Part shown: piece after piece, positions 1 to 10,776 of the stretch | Numbering within the stretch: position 1 is the first letter of the stretch | Layout: the number at the start of each line of letters is the position of its first letter | Origin: Pyxicephalus adspersus | Taxonomy: Eukaryota; Chordata; Amphibia; Anura; Pyxicephalidae | Assembly: GCF_032062135.1 (NCBI RefSeq) | Contig: NC_092859.1 | Location: 44,036,952-44,100,951, forward strand | Direction: 5' to 3' | Length of the DNA stretch: 64,000 nt | Notes under the pieces: model-generated | The model's database searches: none | What the model saw: the letters and a program-made list of their open reading frames with translations, nothing else | What the model was told of the DNA's origin: nothing | Program-made: the position numbers and the translations under genes

Positions 1-1751
1 ACTACCTGTTTATATGTTGATATATATACCTTATATATATATGTAAACTACTAGTAATATTAGCAGACATTTTTTAAATATATATTTAATACATTTGGTT
101 TTCAACTACTTGGGCTTATCCTTGTTTTAAATATATATCTAAATCATAACTGGAGGCTAAAGCCTTTTTTTTTTGGGTAGCGAGGTAGTGCTTGAGTAGT
201 GAGCAATGTGTTTTTGATGTGTATGTCTTCGTAAAGAGATTCCATCTATCTAATTGACCTGTTTACCTCTGTAACCAGAAATGGTCAATCCCAAATTTTG
301 AGTTACTACTGGAGCAGAGATAAAAAGGAATTCTTTCAATGGGTACATTTGCTCCCATTAGAACTGTCTAAAACGCATTGAAAAGATATCATTTCAGTTT
401 GTGTTGAGCCCACAGGACAGGGAGTAAAGATAAATGACACGCATTATAACTTTATTTTAAAATATTGTCATACGTAACTGTCAAACTTGTGGAGTTTTCA
501 GTGGGGACTCTCCCATATGATTTTATCTTTAAATCTGATAGATTGATTCATTCCATTTTCAGTCTATGCAAACAGATGGGAGGTGTAGCCATGTCCACCT
601 TATCAGGTAAAAATAAAAAACAGACCAGGTTTTCAAGTTTTTTTTCAGCATGGTGGTCATGATCAGGTGGTGTCTGCTGTGGTCTGCCAGGGTATCATGA
701 ACATCTGATCTGACTGAAAATGGCCATATTGAGAGATTTTCACCAATTGTTTATGGGGGCTACTGATGTTTATAAACAGTAAAGGGTATTAAAAAAATGT
801 CCAGCAGCCTTAACATTATTAGGATTTTTTATGTATTTTTTTTATGTATTCATAAATAGTAATTTCTATTTCTTTCTTTGCCATAGCATGTTAAATCAAA
901 CTATTTCACTAGTACTGTTTAAAAAATCTTTTCTTACATTCCGCTGTTTCAACAGTCTAATTAGATGGCAATTTTTTACATCCAGAGTAGTGCAGATATA
1001 ATTAGCAATTATGTTTTTGTACTGAAAAAGAGAAATCAGAACATAAAGCAACAACTAATTGATACATAATATATGTTTAGATAATAAAAATACTTAGCAC
1101 TGAGAAATATTTTACTTTAAACATTAAAGAGAAGAGAGAAAAAAGTAATTAAAAACAGTAGTTTGAGTATTCCAAAAAAACTTTGGGATGCAGATGCATT
1201 TTTATGAGATAGAGTATGATTTTCAAGAGCACCTGTCATATTTGCTGATTAGAAAGGGATTAAACAGATCTTACATTGCTCCAACGATGTGATGTCTGCA
1301 AGCTTCTTTGTTGGTTCCAGCATCCTTTTCCACTCTTCTAGTTTTGGTGTTTTTGTGACATGCACATTTATTCAACCTAGCACTAAGCAATGCAGAGTTC
1401 AGAGTGTTTTGTAAAGCAGTTTGGAAGTAGGAAGTTTAGCATACCTGTTATGTAATTCTGCAATTGTATAAGTAAAGTTCCATGTTAAGGGAGGATGGCA
1501 CTCTGGGAAAGCTAGTAGTTTTGGCCCTGAAGAGGACCAAATGATGTTAGAAGTTTTGCCTCCGTTATTCAATAGTAAAATGCTTTAGTTGGTCTGACAG
1601 AGACCCCTGCATTTGATAATTAGATAATAGAGGGAGGTTTCAGTACCAGGAGAGTCACTATTTAGGACAAAAAGGATATATGTACAGCCTAGGTTGTGTA
1701 ATTATGCACCTTAGACACCTAGGGATTGATGTGAAGACATTTGAAAACAAA
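1..1751. other. AT-rich unique non-coding sequence
   Basis: I see no recognisable gene or repeat here. The longest ATG-started frame (465-662) is short and looks like chance. Confidence 0.5.
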
Positions 1752-1982
1752 GGTGGCACAGTGACTTAGCAATCTTGTCTTTGCAGTGCTTGGTTCCAAG
1801 TTTATTTCTCAGCCAGGACACTGTTTATGTTCATAGAGTTTGCATTTTCTTCCTATATTTGCATGGGTTTCTACCAGGCACTCTGGTTTCCTTCCATTTT
1901 CCAAAATATTCAGTTAGGTTAATTGACTTTTCTCCCTCTTCATAAATTCACCTAAAACTGTGTTAATGACATATGTCTATGG
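1752..1982 (-). repeat. Retroposon 3' tail, copy 1 (L2/CR1-like, tentative)
   Basis: Read on the minus strand, this matches the segment at 45405-45735: a block ending in a GTGCCACC-type motif, the AACCCA-TGCA-AAA-A motifs, then the stretch around AACCTAACTG and a GTCATTAATACAG-like segment. Similar tails are common at the 3' end of LINE or SINE retroposons of fish and frogs. Assignment to the L2/CR1 clade is inferred from memory. No open frame remains, and the copy is well diverged. Confidence 0.5.
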
Positions 1983-2192
1983 TGTCACTCAAAGGGGAAG
2001 AAAGTTCCCCCATAGTGACGTCATGATGCCGGAACCCGCCGACTCTTCCATCGCAGGTCTGAGCCTGTGATGGTAGAGCGGTTGGGTTGTGTCCGGAGAC
2101 CCAACCCGCCCACTGCCCTGAGCCTGAGATCTGTACAGGGGACATGGTATGCAGCTTTGGCCGGTGTGCCCTCCCAGCGGGGATCACCTCCT
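1983..2192. repeat. GC-rich block with hairpin and CRE-like site, unclassified
   Basis: A sharply bounded GC-rich segment in AT-rich DNA. It contains a perfect TGACGTCA palindrome (2016-2023), two copies of CTGAGCCTG, and a hairpin with arms GTTGGGT (2081-2087) and ACCCAAC (2099-2105). It abuts the end of the retroposon tail, so it may be an inserted short element. The two open minus-strand frames across it are probably due to its base composition. I cannot name a family. Confidence 0.4.
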
Positions 2193-3149
2193 TTATTTAA
2201 TTCCATTAATATGTCAATGCTATATAAATACAATTTATAATTATATTTTACCATTTGAATTGAATTTGAGTTGGTAAGGTCATGTTCTGTTATGTGTTAG
2301 GTTGTCCCTGGTGTGTTAGGAGTGTAAAAATGCAAACATGTTTTGTGGACATGTTTTCCCATGTTTCCCATCTTCCTGCAATTACTATAATATGCTATAG
2401 AAAGCGTTAACTAGGACAGATACAAATATAGGAGGGTGAAGGTAAATATATAAAATGGAAATAAATACAAAAAAAAAAAAAAAGAGCTGATTTAATAAGG
2501 GCAATCTCCCTAGGGTGGATGGTTAGGTTATCAGTGACTTTGGCCCATCACCAGTTCTCTCCTGATATAGAAATGTCCATTGTCTTGCCTGTGACTTTTC
2601 ACTTTCCAGAGGTAACCTGGGGACAGTTTTATTCATAAAGGTATTTCAGAGATTCCCTTCAGTTACTAACTATTTTTTTAGTGCATCAGGTAGTGTACAA
2701 GAGGTTAGCCAATAATTGAGATCTTTAAACCCCCACTTAAGCTCATCCAAATCTATAACATCTGGCACTTTACTGGACTGTGTTGTTTATGCTTATGATG
2801 TTGAGTATTTTCATGGAATAAGTTCATCTGCTGTCAAGGACTCATCTTAGCTAACACTCCACCTTCATCTGCGTGATCTAAAGAATAAATATGTGTTTTC
2901 TAGTTTAGCTTGGGTGTACTTAAAACCAACAATCACAGAAAAAAATGTTGGAAAGAATGGAAGAATGGTTCCAAAGCAGAGCTAACAAAGGGCAAGGATA
3001 ATAAGAAGAAGATTGCAAAGTTGTGTATGACAAGTAGGTGATGGACTGGTTAGCACAATATTAGAATGATAAAGCAATATATATATATTCTTCTTAAAAC
3101 CTTTTTTCATGGAAAATCAAATAATAGGCAGAGGTAACTGCCACTTTAC
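2193..3149. other. Unique AT-rich sequence
   Basis: No gene or classified repeat seen. There is an A-run near 2470. Confidence 0.5.
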
Positions 3150-3316
3150 TTAAAGATATAGTATGTATATAGATTTATATATAANNNNNNNNNNNNNNNN
3201 NNNNNNNNNNNNNNNNNNNNNNNNNNNNNNNNNNNNNNNNNNNNNNNNNNNNNNNNNNNNNNNNNNNNNNNNNNNNNNNNNNNNNNNNNNNTATATATAT
3301 ATATATATATATATAT
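3150..3316. repeat. (TA)n microsatellite spanning an assembly gap
   Basis: TA-rich sequence leads into 107 N at 3185-3291, and about 13 TA units follow (3292-3316). The gap probably arises because the dinucleotide repeat could not be assembled, so its true length is unknown. Confidence 0.9.
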
Positions 3317-4643
3317 CAAAACTTCAAATGTGAGTACTATTTTATAACTTTTATACCTACTTTTTAAGCATACACCTAACTGACGTGTCAACATTTTTCA
3401 CCTTGCTTGATACAATAATTTTTTTTCCATGGACACAGCTTTTTGTGAAGTGCTCTGCATCCTGGTTGGTCATTTCCTCACGGCCAACAAAATGTTGTTG
3501 AACTGTGCTCATTAGTTATCTATTTAGAAACCATGAGAATGAAGTTGAGAAACAAAATGATTCTAAATCCTCTGTTCAGTGATTGTGTACAACAGACCAC
3601 CTTAAGGTACCAAACTAACCCAACTGGCACCGGTTTTTGGAAACTGGAAAAGTTTTCAGATATTTACAAAACAAAGGTATAATCTATAAACAATAGTAAA
3701 AAATAGGCTTCCATAATATTACCATACATCTTTACTGACCTCTAAAAATTGTAAAAAAAAAATATTCTAATACTTTAATTAAATACTTTAATACCCCTAT
3801 TTGTTTTGTTTTTAAACCTCCATTTATAATGGAAATCTGTTTTTACTAATACTGCACAATGTTTATCACCAAGCTTATGGAAAATTACAAACGTGGTCAA
3901 GGAGCAATGTATGCTAACAAATCCAACAGCAAAACAAAACAGCAAACATGCGGCACCTCAATATACGATAATCTGTGTTGCTACAGTATTTTACATAATA
4001 AAAGCTTCTAATGACTTACAAACATGCACTTCTTACAATAATTCCAGCATTCTCCGTCATTCAAACACTTGCATTATGCAGACTCATACATATGGTTACA
4101 GTTTCTGCTCCTTTTGATTGGTTTGGAAGCTATTGACTTTCTTAGAAAATACATTGTAGTCCTAAAGTACCAGATATGGAGTGAAGCCCCCTGCATCCTA
4201 AAAACCAAGCAAGATATTATCTAGAATTCTAGCCTTGGAAACTTGTTCTATATTAACATATTGTAAATGTACACGTACATAGAAACCAATGTAAGGCTAC
4301 TGATACGTCATTGTAATTCAGTCCCATTAGATTGTCCCTTTACATTTTATTCTATTTTCTTTGTATCATCTTACCTAGGTAAGAATCCAAGAAAACATAA
4401 GCTAACCTCCTGCTTTGCATTTAGTCATGCATGGTTGTGCATGCTCCTTATATGTACTGAAATTTTATGACAGCACCCTATTACCATGCACACAGAGACC
4501 TTTGTATTATATGTTTATGAAGCTGCAGCAAATCAAATATAGACCTGATTTCCAGGCTGGAGGGTGTCCAGATTATCTATTTCCTACCTACTATACTGTC
4601 TCTGGCCTGTTTCTTTCATTACATGGATTCAGTTCTTTCATTA
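3317..4643. other. Unique AT-rich sequence
   Basis: No supported gene. The overlapping frames at 3893-4117 and 4267-4690 have no recognisable domain and I treat them as chance. Confidence 0.5.
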
Positions 4644-4807
4644 CAGGTTGTCCCCAGGTTATGGTCATCCAACATATGGATGGCTCCTAGATATGAACAG
4701 GGCTTACCTGCTCGCTCTGTGCAGAACGGAGGCTTGACGGGCGCGTTTTCAATGACTTGCAGAAGAATTCTTTTGCTAAACACAGCTGAGGTTGTTGGTG
4801 ATCTTAA

Positions 4808-4823
4808 CCCCCCCCCCCCCCCC
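4808..4823 (+). repeat. C16 homopolymer at transposon terminus
   Basis: Sixteen consecutive C directly follow the 5' TTAA of the piggyBac-like element. The opposite terminus has only six G, so the tract has probably expanded. Confidence 0.85.
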
Positions 4824-5230
4824 AGCGATATACCCAAGTGTGACTCGGGGTGGATTTCATTTGCAAAAGCAGTAATCCTGAGTCAAACTCGGTGTCACCA
4901 AAAACATAAAAAAAAACACTTACCTTCTTCCTTTCGCATCCCCCGGTGTCCCGCACCTCCCTGCAGGTCCTCCGGACGCGTCTTCTTCCTTTGATCTTCG
5001 AGCCGACGACTGCAGGGATGTTCTCCAGGGTTTCCCAAAATACAAAATACCTGTATTGAATCCAATACAAAGAAATCTTAATATATTATAAATAAATATT
5101 ATATATTTTTTATACATGCTACTGTACAGTTAGATTACAGGTTTTAGTATTTTTATGCATCCTTGTTTAAGCAGATTTTTTTTATTTTGTATTTAAAGTT
5201 TATTATTAAATTTATTAAAAATTGGACATA

Positions 5231-6335
5231 CGAGGGGGTGCTGAGAAGTTCCTGGCTTTGCCCAGAAAGAAGAGAGCCAGAGTGAAATAACATATTTATT
5301 CAACATATGCCCCCCTGAGACTGATGCACTTGGTACAGCATAGTTGCAGTTTTTCTAGACCATTCAAATAAAAGTGCTTTGGTTGGGCCGCAAACCAGCT
5401 CTCAGCAGCATCAGAAATGTCCTCAAAATGTTGCCCCTTCAGGTTTTCTTCAAATTCCGGAACAGATAATAGTCCAAAGGGGCCAGGTGATACTAGAGCC
5501 CTGAGGTAGGTAGTCAACCAACAGAATACCGTCTTTGTCCAAAAAAACAGACACCATGACTTATTTGGAGGATTTTTGTGTTCGAAACTTCATCGGTCGC
5601 GGGGACCCGCTGTGGTACCATTCCTTTGACTGTTCCTTGGTGTCGGGATCATAAATGTGGAGCCAGGTTTCATCCTCAGTCACTAACCTAGCCAAAAAGT
5701 TCTGTGCAGCATCAAAATGGGACAAATTGCCTTTAGATGCTTCAACTCGTTCCTTCTTCCAATCGCTGCTCAAACATTTCGGCACCCACTTTGCTGAAAG
5801 CTTGTGCATGTCTAGGATAGTGGTGATAACAAACCTAACACGCTCCTGTGAGATGTCAAGTATCTGGGCTATCTTTTTTATTTTCTTTTTTTTATTCGCC
5901 GGTTCTCAACAATCAGCTGATGGACAGCATCGCAGGTTGCCGGGTCAGTTGAGGTTGGGGGCGCCCACTGCAGGGCTCATCTTCAACGGTGAAATGCCCA
6001 GTAGGGAAACGAGATATCACGGTTTTCACAGTTCTGTAGGAAGACAATTCTCCCCCAGTGTTTGTGACATCTCCGTGTGAATGTCCTTTGCTGATTTTCC
6101 CTGGAGAAACAAAAACTTCATGACGGCGGTAACTCCGACAACGTGAAACTTGCTTGTGCCTCTGCCATCACAGCTTCTCACTAAAAGGAAAAACAGTTTT
6201 AAGAATTGCAAAGACCTGATATTTGCACAGAGACAAACTAAGACATTGTGACATACATAAGTCATATGCCCCCACACTCATTTTTCTATTTCATCTGGAA
6301 GGGGGCAAAGCCAGGAACTTCTCAGCACCCCCTCA
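5231..6335 (-). mobile_element. Mariner transposon, internally deleted
   Basis: Near-perfect 32-bp terminal inverted repeats at 5232-5263 and 6303-6334 (GAGGGGGTGCTGAGAAGTTC and onward), flanked by TA duplications (5229-5230 and 6336-6337). The element is 1105 bp, shorter than the roughly 1.25-1.3 kb usual for mariners, because the middle of the transposase is missing. It sits inside the piggyBac-like element: sequence matching copy 2 stops at the left TA and resumes after the right TA. Confidence 0.92.
5296..6150 (-). pseudogene. Mariner transposase pseudogene
   Basis: Read on the minus strand. The N-terminal helix-turn-helix region is recognisable near 6070-6135 (KFLFLQGKSAKDIH). The middle part lies in the frame 5561-5809, with the first catalytic Asp in the context EDETWLH and the conserved HSGSPRP block. 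A stop follows KSSK. The reading then jumps from the VDYLP block directly to the third-Asp block (LAPLDYYLF, about 5470), so the segment that carries the second Asp (QDN-type motif) is deleted. The C-terminal part continues in another frame to 5296 (WFAAQPKHFYLNGLEKL). Frameshifts and stops occur throughout. The protein would have cut and joined the transposon ends at TA sites; this copy cannot be active. Confidence 0.88.
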
Positions 6336-6675
6336 TATTTCAGTGAGTTATGCCTAAGAATTATTGGCCTACATTGTAAAATAAATTTCCATGCAAAAAA
6401 ATGTAACGCTTTTTGCGTGAAAATACGGACAGAATTAGAACGCCAGGGGGGTTAAGGACTAAGCTCTTACCACAGCCTCTGGTAACTCTTTAATGACCGA
6501 GACAAACTCTGAAGTTGTTTCTTTTTTGCATATCAAAGCATAGCATAGCTTTAATATGTTGAGACAAACATCTGTCCCAATTGCATTTATTAAAATAATG
6601 TACCTGTACCTTACTTACATACAAATTCAACTTAAGAACAAACCTACAGTCCCTATCTCATATGGGGATCACATG

Positions 6676-8039
6676 TATTGAGACAGCATTACACGTGAGT
6701 GTTACAATAACTTTCTGTTTTCCGTACAACACTCTGCTGGATCCTCCCACCAGCCATAAATCCAGCATTCCAAAGTGATAATGTTGCTGAATTTAAAATC
6801 TAAAATGTAATGAAATACAAATGTTTTATTTAGCCTAATTGCCATTTAAAGGGGGGATTAGGGAAAGCAAAATATTAGTGATTTCATTAAAATCTATCTT
6901 CAATTTGCTTTGTATTCAGGCTGTTCACTGGTTGCATGATTTTCCCTTTTAGATAGCCATAGTAACATTTTTTTCTAATCATTAATTAAAATATTGATGC
7001 TAAAATTAAATGCAGCCTTTGATTTTACTAGGAAGGGGTTAAAAGGACTATTGATATGTTTAAATCAGCATGTTGGACTTTTTGTGTTCTGGTATCACGA
7101 ATATTGTGTGTAAACAAGTAAAGGAAACAATATTATGCAAATGAAAGGATTTTAGTTGTTTTTTTTTACTCCTAGTAAACACTAAGCTCAAAGCCATAGT
7201 AGGATTTTATATTTGGCTGTGCTCTTTTTTTCAATTGCTAAGATATAAAAGGAGGGACAACTGGAGTTATGTTCAGCTACTTTCTAAAATTCTTTGAGTG
7301 AAAGAGTTCTTAAAGCAAAGTTTTTAGATGGATTTTGGCTGTTAATATAATCCCTTGGCTTCTTCTGTTTAGTTACTCTTTCTTATCTGGAAGCTGACTT
7401 CTACTATACTTTAGGAATTTTTTGTTAAAATGTATGTAAACTTAAGAAAAAAAATGTGCTACATTGAAGCTTACCAGTCCATACCAGTGGAGGCTGAAAT
7501 ATTTTACTTTTTTTTGCCCTGAAATTAACATAATTACTGACATGGGGTGACAATGTGTGTCCACAGTAGTATGTATGGAAGAGCAGTGTTGTCAGCTGGG
7601 TAAAGGAAATGTGTTCGTATTTTAGAATAGATTTTGATAACAGAGAGGAAACCGTTCTGTAGTCAACAGAGAGAACTTAGAAAGGCTGATAAGAATATCT
7701 GAGATTTTTAGTGCTGCATTGTCAGCTCACTACAGCTATTTAGGAGTTTGCTGCATTTCTAGAACTTTTTTTTTTTTGTTTGTTTTTACAGTATCTGGCA
7801 ATTGTAACAAAACATGTTCATTGGTCAATTTTCCAGACCAAAAGGGAGGAAATAATGCAAGAATATTATAAGGTTTATACATACTTTATCAGTTTCACAT
7901 TGGAGAAGGGAACATTGAGAAGAAAATCACATTAAAACGATCCATGGAAACCAAAATCATTTACACATTAAAGGACAGATTTAAAGTCACATTGAAAATC
8001 AAAGTAAAAAAAAATTAAATCACAAAATAATTGAACTTC
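6676..8039. other. Unique AT-rich sequence with one octamer motif
   Basis: No gene seen. There is a perfect ATGCAAAT octamer (POU-type) at 7135-7142 in otherwise unremarkable sequence; a single motif is not evidence of function. Confidence 0.45.
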
Positions 8040-8600
8040 TGTTAATTTGATCACAACTCATAACATGGTTCAGTAGTGTATATTCCCCCCAGTGCCTATG
8101 TGCATGCTTAATAATGTCTGGGTATGATAATGTCCGATAGTGCCCTAGGGGGAATAGCTTACAGACCTGGATCAGGGCATCAGAGGGCACCTGGACAGTT
8201 AGTGGCACTACTTGACGGTGTTGGATGTACTGATACATAATGCCCCAGAGAGTCTTTATTGGATTTAGGTCTGGGAATGTGAGAGTCCAGTGGCTTCAAT
8301 GACTTCTATAAACTGCATACACACTCTGGCCCCACAAGTTCAGGCATTATACTGCAGCAGGGGAACCTAAGCATCACAGTGCTAGAGTAAGGTCTGACAA
8401 AGGTCTGAGTCTAAAGAATAAATCCTGATACCTAATAGCAGTCATGGTACCATTAGCTAGCATTTGGAGGTCTGTTCCGCCCTCTAAGCATAATCCTCCG
8501 GACATTATCACTGCCCCATTCCAAAACTGGTCATGCTGGATAATGTTTCAGGCAGCGTGACTTTCACTATAGCAGAAATCATGTCACTAACTTTCTCTCA
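8040..8600 (-). pseudogene. Tc1-like transposase remnant (lineage A)
   Basis: On the minus strand the frame 8020-8238 starts with the end of a Tc1-family transposase (MYQYIQHRQVVPLTVQ), where the family has an MYRSIQRRQVAP-type block after the DPNPIEHLW region, and ends in linker sequence (WGEYTLLNHVMSCDQINRS) typical of the region after the stop. Upstream, 8240-8600 carries degraded matches to the same gene, including a CCCAGAG..ATTGGATTTAGGTCTGG block antisense to the conserved IDWPSRSPDLNP region. Frameshifts are frequent. I did not find the terminal inverted repeats. Confidence 0.75.
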
Positions 8601-8624
8601 ATGGAGTCACAATTTAATTTCCCC

Positions 8625-8745
8625 AACATAGTCATACTGTATGTCATTAGCACATTCTAAGGCAAATTTTGTGGGGAGCCAATTAACGGAACTGCATGTT
8701 TTAAAAGAAAACCAGAGTGCCTGAAAGAAACCCACGCAAACACAA
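8625..8745 (+). repeat. Retroposon 3' tail, copy 2 (truncated)
   Basis: Matches the middle of the copy at 45405-45735, including GCCAATTAACGGAACTGCATG and AAACCCACGCAAACACA. Both ends are truncated. It lies directly next to the Tc1-like remnant. Confidence 0.55.
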
Positions 8746-9359
8746 AACCACACTTTTGTCATTGTTGTACTTTCTTTTACTCATGTAGTCTCAGTGTCAT
8801 GTGTGGGCATTACCTAGGGCAGGCTGCATGCAGAAATACCCACTTCCCCTTTTTCTTCAGTGATATCAGATATAATAGTTGATGGTGCTATTGTGCCTAT
8901 GCAAAGGTTTAGCCTTTACCTACTGCTAACTTTTGTATGATCAGGGACATTCTATGCAGGACTAAGAAAGTTGGTTGTTAAAAATACAATTTGTAAAATA
9001 AAAAAAAAAATCTATTCCGTATCATTTTCTCTGTCCACCAAAAAGCAAAAAATTACATCACTGTATATGCATAAGAAAAAAGTACATTTACCTTACCAAA
9101 TAAAAAACTTGAAAAGTTGAAACACTGACAAATCTTGAATCTTTACCTGAAGAAGATCAGGCATCTTCCTGTATATCCCTAGTCTTTATATCATTTTTAA
9201 AATTAGCAGCGACCATTAAAAATATATTTTTTACATTAAGCATGAATCCTGACTAAACCGATATATTAAGAAATCCTCTGTAATATTTAAATGAAGACAG
9301 GGGTTAATTATATAACTATTATTAGAGCATGTTTTTTGTTGATAACCACCAAAGAACAA
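8746..9359. other. Unique AT-rich sequence
   Basis: No gene or classified repeat seen; an A-run lies near 9001. Confidence 0.45.
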
Positions 9360-9600
9360 TGAAATGAATGGATGAGGGTCCGTTTAGATCAGACAAATAA
9401 GATGTAATGAGGTTGTAAGACAATGACACTACAGCGCAGTTTCCATTAGGCATTGACAGCCCTGTATATTTTACTGACAGCCTGACATATTAAATGACAG
9501 GATGGTGCTGCTTCAAATGGATTAACAGATGTGAATCTGTGATGACAGAGCACAACTAACAAAAGGGACTGCACTTATATGATGTAGAAAAGAAGAAAAG
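9360..9600. promoter_or_regulatory. Candidate regulatory block with TGACAG cluster
   Basis: Non-repetitive, moderately complex sequence with four TGACAG motifs (9454-9459, 9475-9480, 9495-9500, 9543-9548) in 95 bp. TGACAG is the core site of MEIS/PREP/TGIF TALE homeodomain proteins. Regulatory function is inferred from motif clustering only. Confidence 0.3.
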
Positions 9601-9938
9601 GTGTAAAGACATAATGCACATGAATATAATAGCATTGCTTTGAATTCAACTTCACAATCTACACCCAATCACAATGCACATCCATATTCAAAGAAAATAA
9701 GAACATTGTCTTAAAGAATATGTATAGGCAATTATTATTTTTTGGTGTTGGATAAAGGATTTGACCTCCTGAATCTCTGTTAGTCTCTTGACACAGAACT
9801 ATTTAGTTAAAAATCTCTTCTGGTTCTGCAGCCCAGTTAAGGTATTTTCCTGCTGTTTCTATTTAGTTTTGATAAAGGGGGATTTCTGGACCTGCCAGTA
9901 TGCATTGATTTAAAAAAAATGTATATATATATATATTG

Positions 9939-10489
9939 TGTGACAGAGTGTTACTTAAAATGGCAGGAAAAGTGTTGAATGGCAGATACGTAGTGCCTCT
10001 AATGAGGTATTACCTGTCATAATGGCTCCAGGGAAAAGAAAGTTGTCATTTGTGGTGTAGGTTTAGGGAAAAAAAACAGGTTCTTTAGGGCTCTGGAACA
10101 GGCCAAGGAAAGAGAAGGGTGGGTTTCTTGGCCAATCCTGTGCTGGGATGTGTTCATCTGGACTCAGGTGCAATGAAAAGGTGATCAGTCAGAGTCTGGT
10201 AGGAGGGCAGTATGTTCCAGGCGTGAGAAGGGAGCAGAGCTCCAGGAACGCAAGCATTCAAACCACACTCCAAACTGTGTGTTAACAGTGTTGTTATTGA
10301 GTATATGTGATAGAGAGACAGGGCACCAAGTGAGATAGCCAGATGCCCAGCCGGGCTATTGTTTGTTTTTTGTAAATTTATGTACACTTGTCTGTTAACA
10401 CAACGTTAAATAAACCCGCCTGCTTTTGGTTTGAACATTTCAAGTCTGATGACTCTCAAAAAAAATAGAGTTGCCAGCCAAGCACAACA
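9939..10489 (+). mobile_element. Candidate solo LTR (family 1)
   Basis: Begins TGTGACAGAG and ends GCACAACA, so it has TG...CA termini, with an AATAAA near 10408 that would be the LTR poly(A) signal. It interrupts AT-rich DNA directly after a (TA)n tract, which hides any target duplication. A more diverged relative may lie at 28319-28830. No internal retroviral or gypsy genes adjoin it, so it would be a solo LTR. Confidence 0.45.
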
Positions 10490-10776
10490 GACAACCCATT
10501 ATATACTAAAAGCCACCCTATAGTCCAGCACTCCGTACTACTTAAACATTTTTTTAATGTCTATGTCCATCTTCGCTTATGCAAGACAAAAAAGAAATGA
10601 TTGGAAAACCACATTTTACATTTGTCACTGCTGCAGAAACTCCTGTCCCAGGGATACCTGGTTAAGATGGGATTTCACATACTTTCCTCTACTTTCTGTT
10701 GTATCTCGGGGACAGCAAGCAAAGTAACAAAGGCAAACAAAATATATATTCATATTTAAGTTACATCAACCTTTCA

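Larger units (their letters stand above)
4804..6455. mobile_element. piggyBac-like TTAA element, copy 1, interrupted by mariner
   Basis: Bounded by TTAA at 4804-4807 and 6452-6455. Ends are TTAACCCC... with AGCG shortly after, and ...CGCCAGGGGGGTTAA, so the termini are inverted C-run ends. The internal sequence matches the copy at 10777-12068: the GTAATCCTGAGTC motif, a CTTCGA-type GC-rich part, the ATACATGCTACTGTACAG motif, and a distal GCCTAAGAATTAT segment. TTAA duplication with C-rich inverted ends is typical of piggyBac transposons and their MITEs. No transposase of its own is visible. A mariner (5231-6335) interrupts the distal part. Confidence 0.7.
4644..6675. mobile_element. Tigger/pogo-like MITE (outer element), interrupted
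   Basis: The outermost element of a nest. It is flanked by TA (4642-4643 and 6676-6677). The left end begins CAGGTTGTCCCCAGGTTA; the right end, reverse-complemented, begins CATGTGATCCCC and runs into AGATAGGGACTGTAGG. Both arms match the intact copy at 32314-32795 in inverted orientation. TA target duplication and CAGGT-type termini fit pogo/Tigger-class Tc1/mariner DNA transposons; the class is inferred. It encodes no protein. At its internal TTAA it carries the piggyBac-like element 4804-6455, which splits it into arms of about 160 and 220 bp. Confidence 0.7.

Noticed and set aside
3146..3394. 82-codon minus frame across the gap
   Set aside because: Most of it is N and TA repeat.
4623..4994. 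123-codon plus-strand open frame
   Set aside because: It spans the junction between the outer MITE and the piggyBac-like element and includes the C16 run, so it cannot be an ancestral gene.
5655..6080. 141-codon plus-strand frame
   Set aside because: It is antisense to the mariner transposase pseudogene.
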